In this document: one piece after another, positions 61,301 through 64,000 of the stretch
Numbering within the stretch: the stretch's first letter is position 1
How the letters are laid out: every line of letters starts with the position of its first letter
Source: Alopecurus myosuroides
Lineage: Eukaryota > Streptophyta > Magnoliopsida > Poales > Poaceae
Direction of reading: 5' to 3'
DNA: 64,000 bases
Assembly (NCBI GenBank): GCA_028641055.1
Contig: CM054062.1
Location: 187,611,958 to 187,675,957, forward strand
The notes under the pieces: model-generated
What the model was told of the DNA's origin: nothing
The model's input: the letters and a program-made list of their open reading frames with translations, nothing else
The model's database searches: none
Made by a program: the position numbers and the translations under genes

Positions 61301-61854
61301 GGGCGAGGAAGACCTGGGCGAGCTCGGGGACGGCCCGGGGAGGCGGCCTGCACCTGGGCGAGTTGATCTGCAGGGCCAGGAGGTGGGGGCGGCCAGGGGA
61401 GACGGCGGACCTGGGCGAGCTCGGGGACGGCCCGGGGAGGCGGGCTGCACCTGGGCGAGTTGATCTGCAGGGCCAGGAGGTGGGGGCGGCCAGGGGAGGC
61501 GGCGGACCTGGGCGAGTTGATCTGAGTTGATCTGCAGGCTAGGACGTGGGGGCGACCAGGGGAGGCGGCGTTCACCTGGGCGGCGACGCGGGGAAGAACG
61601 GTGCGACGACGAAGACGAAGACGGTGATCCCGATATGGATTTCAAAATTCGAACCGAACGACTCAAGGGTAGTATTGTAAATAGACTGTTTTTTATCCCT
61701 GTCGGAAAATGGCTTCCGCGCCTTACAAAAACGAACGGAGGGAGTACAACTGATCAAGGCAAGCAAAAAAAATCATGACCCACTGCCAAAATGATGATAC
61801 ATTAAATCTTTCCTGCAAATAGAAAGATGTACCATTTCCGGCGAGGTTCATCAT
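55325..61854 (-). CDS. uL23-family ribosomal protein gene (RPL23A-like), three coding exons
   Basis: Exons on minus are 61833-61854 (from ATG), 55557-55863 and 55325-55418, 423 nt in total. This gives 140 residues plus TGA with phase kept across both introns. Splice sites: AAATG/GTACAT, TCTCCCAG/CTGTG, ATAAG/GTCAGC and AAACCAG/GCCAG. Residues 54-120 carry the uL23 core (LKYPHFTEATVRNVERQSM, VDVRADKSEIKAAV, KVNTLIRPDGKKKAFVQL), closest to cytosolic eL23A, an RNA-binding protein at the ribosomal exit tunnel. The Lys-rich N-terminal tail of cytosolic L23A is absent; here residues 1-53 are Ser/Ala/Pro-rich, so organellar or altered use is possible. Intron 2 (55864-61832) has absorbed two transposons. 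The first junction is the least certain. Confidence 0.6.
56391..56398 (+). promoter_or_regulatory. TATA box of the cargo gene
   Basis: TATAAATG in a GC-rich setting, 93 bases before the best ATG at 56491. Confidence 0.55.
56491..57482 (+). pseudogene. Cargo gene of the TIR element, function unknown
   Basis: The start reads MDPLAAPSSS. After a frame change the sequence continues LFAAWYSCPPEMRAGHEF and TIGRAGVPIPDAPKVSD. Then come AEVLAHYWEKLSDEQRVDPA and FYEKAFKRFHDER followed by a stop at 56781. A third frame from about 56886 to 57482 ends in an acidic tail (DDDDDSDGDHDMFN). It looks like a protein gene with at least two frame breaks. I do not recognise a domain; similar GC-rich ORFs seem to be repeated in Triticeae. 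Confidence 0.45.
57697..57970. other. Host intron between the two transposons
   Basis: Ordinary base composition, no gene or repeat recognised. Confidence 0.5.
58432..58575 (+). pseudogene. Captured bHLH transcription-factor exon inside the mariner element
   Basis: The plus frame reads KKKRVEGMSSNNLMAERR, then CKRLNDRLSMLRSVGPKISK, ending exactly at a splice donor (AAG/GTACC at 58575/58576). This is the basic region, helix 1 and loop start of a plant bHLH of the bHLH93/ICE-like kind, where an intron often follows ...PKISK. One basic-region codon is missing and an Arg is Cys (RRCKRLN instead of RRRRKRLN), so DNA binding would be impaired. No other bHLH exon follows. Confidence 0.75.
58568..60928 (-). 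CDS. Mariner-like transposase (DD39D), three exons
   Basis: Cut-and-paste transposase for TA-targeted elements. Minus exons 60865-60928 (MVPDLNFSPPEEENN), 60194-60247 and 59874-58568 join in phase (64+54+1307 nt, 474 residues plus stop) through GCAG/GTACTC, AAACAG/GCAACC, TTTAG/GTATCG and TTGCAG/GAGTAC. An N-terminal helix-turn-helix region (AVLFGTNIRTIQRIW, SIRSLAMALGVSPSTLHKK) precedes the catalytic core. The first Asp is in HMDEKWF, the second in IQQDNARTH and the third 39 residues later in MNVLDLGLF. After TLQTCMVEVMN (about 58705) the tail no longer looks like plant MLE transposases and overlaps the captured DNA, so the natural C-terminus is probably replaced. Confidence 0.85.
60962..61209. 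repeat. GC-rich tandem repeat, two copies of about 124 bp
   Basis: The unit starting ACCGTCAACTTGCTGGCC occurs at 60962 and 61086. Each unit contains smaller repeats of GGAGGTTGCCCGAC. It lies just upstream of the transposase start, within the mariner element. Confidence 0.75.
61340..61530. repeat. GC-rich tandem repeat, two copies of about 97 bp
   Basis: The unit beginning AGGCGGCCTGCACCTGGGCG recurs near 61438, with CCTGGGCGAG as a common sub-motif. The shorter GGGCGA array at 61240-61320 precedes it. Confidence 0.7.
61747..61832. other. Host intron right of the mariner element
   Basis: AT-rich host DNA up to the exon at 61833. Nothing else seen. Confidence 0.5.
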
Positions 61855-62160
61855 GTTGGCCACCAGATGAGCTAGCTGCAGACAATTCAAAGGGGACACA
61901 TCATGTACTGGAAGCGGGGAACATATAAGAGAGGATCGAAAGTGTGAATTAAGCCCAAGTCCTATCAGGTGAATGCTAGACAGTAAGAACAACCAAAGTT
62001 TCCACTGAAACAGAATTTACAAAGCATGGTCTTGTACATGGTTAGGCGCTTAAATCTGGAATCTGAGTTCCTACGTTTCGAGAAATTTCGGAATTAAAGC
62101 GGCGACTGGTCAAAGCTAAAAAAGGAACATCAAGAAGGAGAAGATGATAGGGGCACCCTA

Positions 62161-62310
62161 CCGAACTAGGATGGAGAACGCCGGAACCGATCGGGTGGGA
62201 AGAAGTTCTTTGGGGTCGCGATCTCCAGACTGGCACGGCGAAATGTGGATCTGCGTTACCAACAACGAAGCGAACCCTGCTTTAGAAGGTGTAGGGTTAG
62301 AAAGGAGAAG
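62161..62310 (-). promoter_or_regulatory. Probable 5' UTR exon and TATA box of the uL23 gene
   Basis: Minus strand GATAAAATAGC at 62336-62346 serves as a TATA-like box. Transcription would begin near 62310, and the ATG-free exon ends at TAGTTCG/GTAGGG (62161). The next acceptor (GTCTGCAG/CTAGC) opens the exon 61833-61875 that contains the ATG. Confidence 0.45.
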
Positions 62311-62367
62311 GGAATGTGCCAAGTATACGTTTATGCTATTTTATCTCTTCTTGTTTCCCCCGTTACC

Positions 62368-62898
62368 AAGAGCATCCCAGCGGACGCGCGATTATCTGGC
62401 GTTGGAAAACGGCAGTCGCGCGCGATGTATCCAGTTTTGACGCGCGACGGGAAGAACTGCCATTTTAGTTGCGCCAAAGCATACGCCGTTTCTAACGCGC
62501 GCAGTGCAGAGCAGAAATACAGACGCGCGCGCCAGCCATCGCTCAAACATAGCAAAATACATAATTTCAAACATGAACAGCCGGACGCGATGCCCACCGA
62601 ATTTTGTCCTCCGATGGCGGCGGCGGCACTAGGGTTTGCAGCGTTCGCGAAACCGGCGGCGTACGGGGGCGTTGGCAGCGCGCCGGAGTAGTTCTCCATT
62701 ACCGGCGCCGAGCGGAGGGGTAGCTGCGAGCGCGCGCGAAGATTTTCGCTCGGCGGTTGGGGATTCGCGGGCGCTCGCGTGGTCACGCGCGTACGGGAAG
62801 CTCAAAATTTGCAGCGCGGGTTGGGGCTTTTGGCCGTGCGCTCTTTTTTTCGCACGCGGCATAACTGGCGGTTTTTCGCGCGGACGCGGGAGATGCTC
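62368..62898. mobile_element. Second TIR element of the GAGCATC family
   Basis: The ends read AAGAGCATCCCAGCGGACGC and, from the right, AAGAGCATCTCCCGCGTCCG. The inner parts share CGGACGCGCG. The interior is GC-rich with several CGCGC tracts and no transposase. Target duplications are unclear. It lies between the uL23 promoter and the ABC gene. Confidence 0.6.
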
Positions 62899-63163
62899 TT
62901 AGTGTGCTAAAAAAAGTTATTTTTTTCTAAAGTTTTGACTAGGTCTTCAAATGGACAAAAATGAAGATACATCATTATAGGAAAAATAAATTGAATGATA
63001 ATATTCTGACACACCCAGTATCATTCATCCAGATTACAACGTTGTATACATGCAGCAAGCGTGGATAATTTGCCGAATTTCTTTTCTCCCTTTGTTGGTG
63101 TTAAAAGAACTTTCCTGTTACTGTTATTCATCGTCTCGAGAACAAAGCTACAGGATATGATTA
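62899..63163. other. Intergenic DNA and 3' UTR of the ABC gene
   Basis: AT-rich; the part next to 63163 is the likely 3' UTR of the ABC gene, ending somewhere near 63000. No terminator-like motif stands out. Confidence 0.5.
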
Positions 63164-63960
63164 CTACCGGAGAACGCTGTTTGAGCTGAGAAAGAAGTTC
63201 TCTTCGCCTGCGATGGTTGCGGTGAGCCTTCCTGCTGCCCACCCGTTGTTCACTACTCTGCTTCCCTCTATAGCTTTGTCGAATGCCGGGAGGCCTTTCT
63301 CCTTCCTCTCCTTTCTCTTCCTCCTGTCCTCGTCCCTCTCTTTCCTCAGCCAGCTCTCCACTGTTCTCTGAAATGAAAATGCGCCAAAACTTGAAGAACG
63401 TGTGTCGTGCTAATTAAAGCATAGCTTCTCTATATTGATGGAGCTTACCATGAGCGATAACTGACTTGTTTCTTTCACCTTTTCTAAAGGCAGTGCTAGT
63501 TGCAGCTTCCCATGAGCAACGTAGACCTGAAATCGCCTGGTGTCAATAGATGCTACTAGTCGACTTGAATTCCATGGGCTAATAAAGTATGAGGCGCGAA
63601 CTCACTATGTCCGTTGGCCAGTCATCAAGGCCATCGAAAATATGTGTTGCGTAGATAATTGTGGCACCTCGTTCTGCACATTCCTTCTTTAGATAGGTCA
63701 ATAGATTTGCTCTTGCCAACACATCAAGGTCAACTGTGATCTCATCAAGAAGAAGAACCTGCATTGCAGTTTTAGTAATTTCTCATGAAAATCTTGTTGT
63801 ATGCACACAAAAAATGCACATGGATCCATCCTTTTGGTGGCACAACAAGAAAAAATTCTCAAACCTTGAATGTCTTGAGAAGTCCCATACAAATCTGGAC
63901 TCTTCTCCTCTGACCATCTGATGCCTTATGCATGCGCCAGCCAAGATCAATATCCAAAAT
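63164..63960 (-). CDS. Soluble ABC protein, ABCI19/20/21 (CAF16-like) group, 3' half
   Basis: Minus exons 63865-63960, 63606-63758, 63449-63526 and 63164-63367 all have GT-AG borders, keep phase and end in TAG. Exon 1 here gives [20 protein letters not shown] and ICMGLL, with the ABC signature as SDGQ. Exon 2 gives Walker B as [16 protein letters not shown] and the H-loop in [13 protein letters not shown]. Exon 3 is [19 protein letters not shown], and exon 4 ends [15 protein letters not shown]. Walker A and the N-terminus lie beyond 64000. These are stand-alone nucleotide-binding proteins without membrane helices; the Arabidopsis members form an ER-associated complex linked to cytokinin responses. 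The coding sequence looks intact. Confidence 0.93.
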
Positions 63961-64000
63961 CTGCAACATGACAGAGTAGGAGTTCAATAATGTTGGGCCA

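Larger units (their letters stand above)
57973..61744 (-). mobile_element. Complete mariner-like element (3772 bp)
   Basis: Inverted ends CTCCCTCCGTCTACATTTG and, from the right, CTCCCTCCGTTCGTTTTTG continue as TAAGGCGCGGAAG on both sides, about 32 bp with a few mismatches. Dinucleotide TA flanks both ends (57971-57972, 61745-61746), as in Tc1/mariner and Stowaway insertions. It contains a spliced transposase gene on minus, a captured bHLH exon near the left end and GC-rich tandem repeats near the right end. Confidence 0.93.

Noticed and set aside
60885..61666. Long overlapping frames on both strands near the right end of the mariner element
   Set aside because: They are made by GC-rich tandem repeats and have no domain.
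62144..62691. Plus-strand frames of about 100-150 codons
   Set aside because: They cross the 5' UTR exon of a minus gene and the adjacent TIR element, with no domain.
1..64000. CRISPR arrays, prokaryotic operons, defence islands, rRNA genes
   Set aside because: No regularly spaced identical short repeats, no ribosome-binding-site-led gene strings and no rRNA sequence were seen; the DNA is plant nuclear.

Overview
This is plant nuclear DNA, almost certainly from a large-genome grass of the wheat/barley tribe (Triticeae). The evidence is the density of nested Gypsy and Copia LTR retrotransposons, very long LTRs of LARD type, Stowaway/mariner ends (CTCCCTCCG...), hAT- and Harbinger-like small elements, and two plant genes with GT-AG introns at the right end. 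There is no sign of prokaryotic, viral or organellar DNA.

Layout. (1) 1-6601: the right part of a LARD-like element with 4.1 kb LTRs and a very short interior, on the minus strand. (2) 6602-27354: one old Gypsy LTR. It is split by a foldback MITE (7599-7834) and by a complete Tat-type Gypsy element (8217-26413, target duplication GTGAT). The Tat element has lost gag, protease and RT but keeps integrase, and it carries a multi-exon gene on the opposite strand (9596-12808). A second complete LARD (13832-24501, target duplication ATAAC) sits inside it. (3) 27355-31196: a Copia remnant with PBS and one LTR. (4) 31197-32404: a Gypsy 5' end carrying a hAT MITE. (5) 32405-47551: two Athila-like elements facing each other. 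The first keeps gag, protease and the ATHILA ORF but no RT/integrase; the second has an unidentified repeat ORF and a rearranged LTR with a second primer-binding site. (6) 47552-55155: older debris, including Gypsy gag-protease, a Copia LTR piece, a broken LINE, a miniature Copia-derived element with gag, a LINE tail and a foldback MITE.

(7) 55325-64000 is the genic end. A small uL23-type ribosomal protein gene on the minus strand (55325 to about 62310) has a 6 kb intron. That intron holds a 1.7 kb TIR element with a GC-rich cargo ORF and a complete 3.8 kb mariner-like element with a spliced DD39D transposase and a captured bHLH exon. Another TIR element lies next to the gene's TATA box. The last gene, also minus, is the 3' half of a soluble ABC protein of the plant ABCI19/20/21 (CAF16-like) group.

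Most long open frames in the GC-rich LTR islands are not genes. The points most worth following are the antisense gene inside the Tat element, the tRNA-like modules in the LARD LTRs, the pol scar inside the second LARD, the mariner element with cargo, and the LTR with a duplicated PBS.
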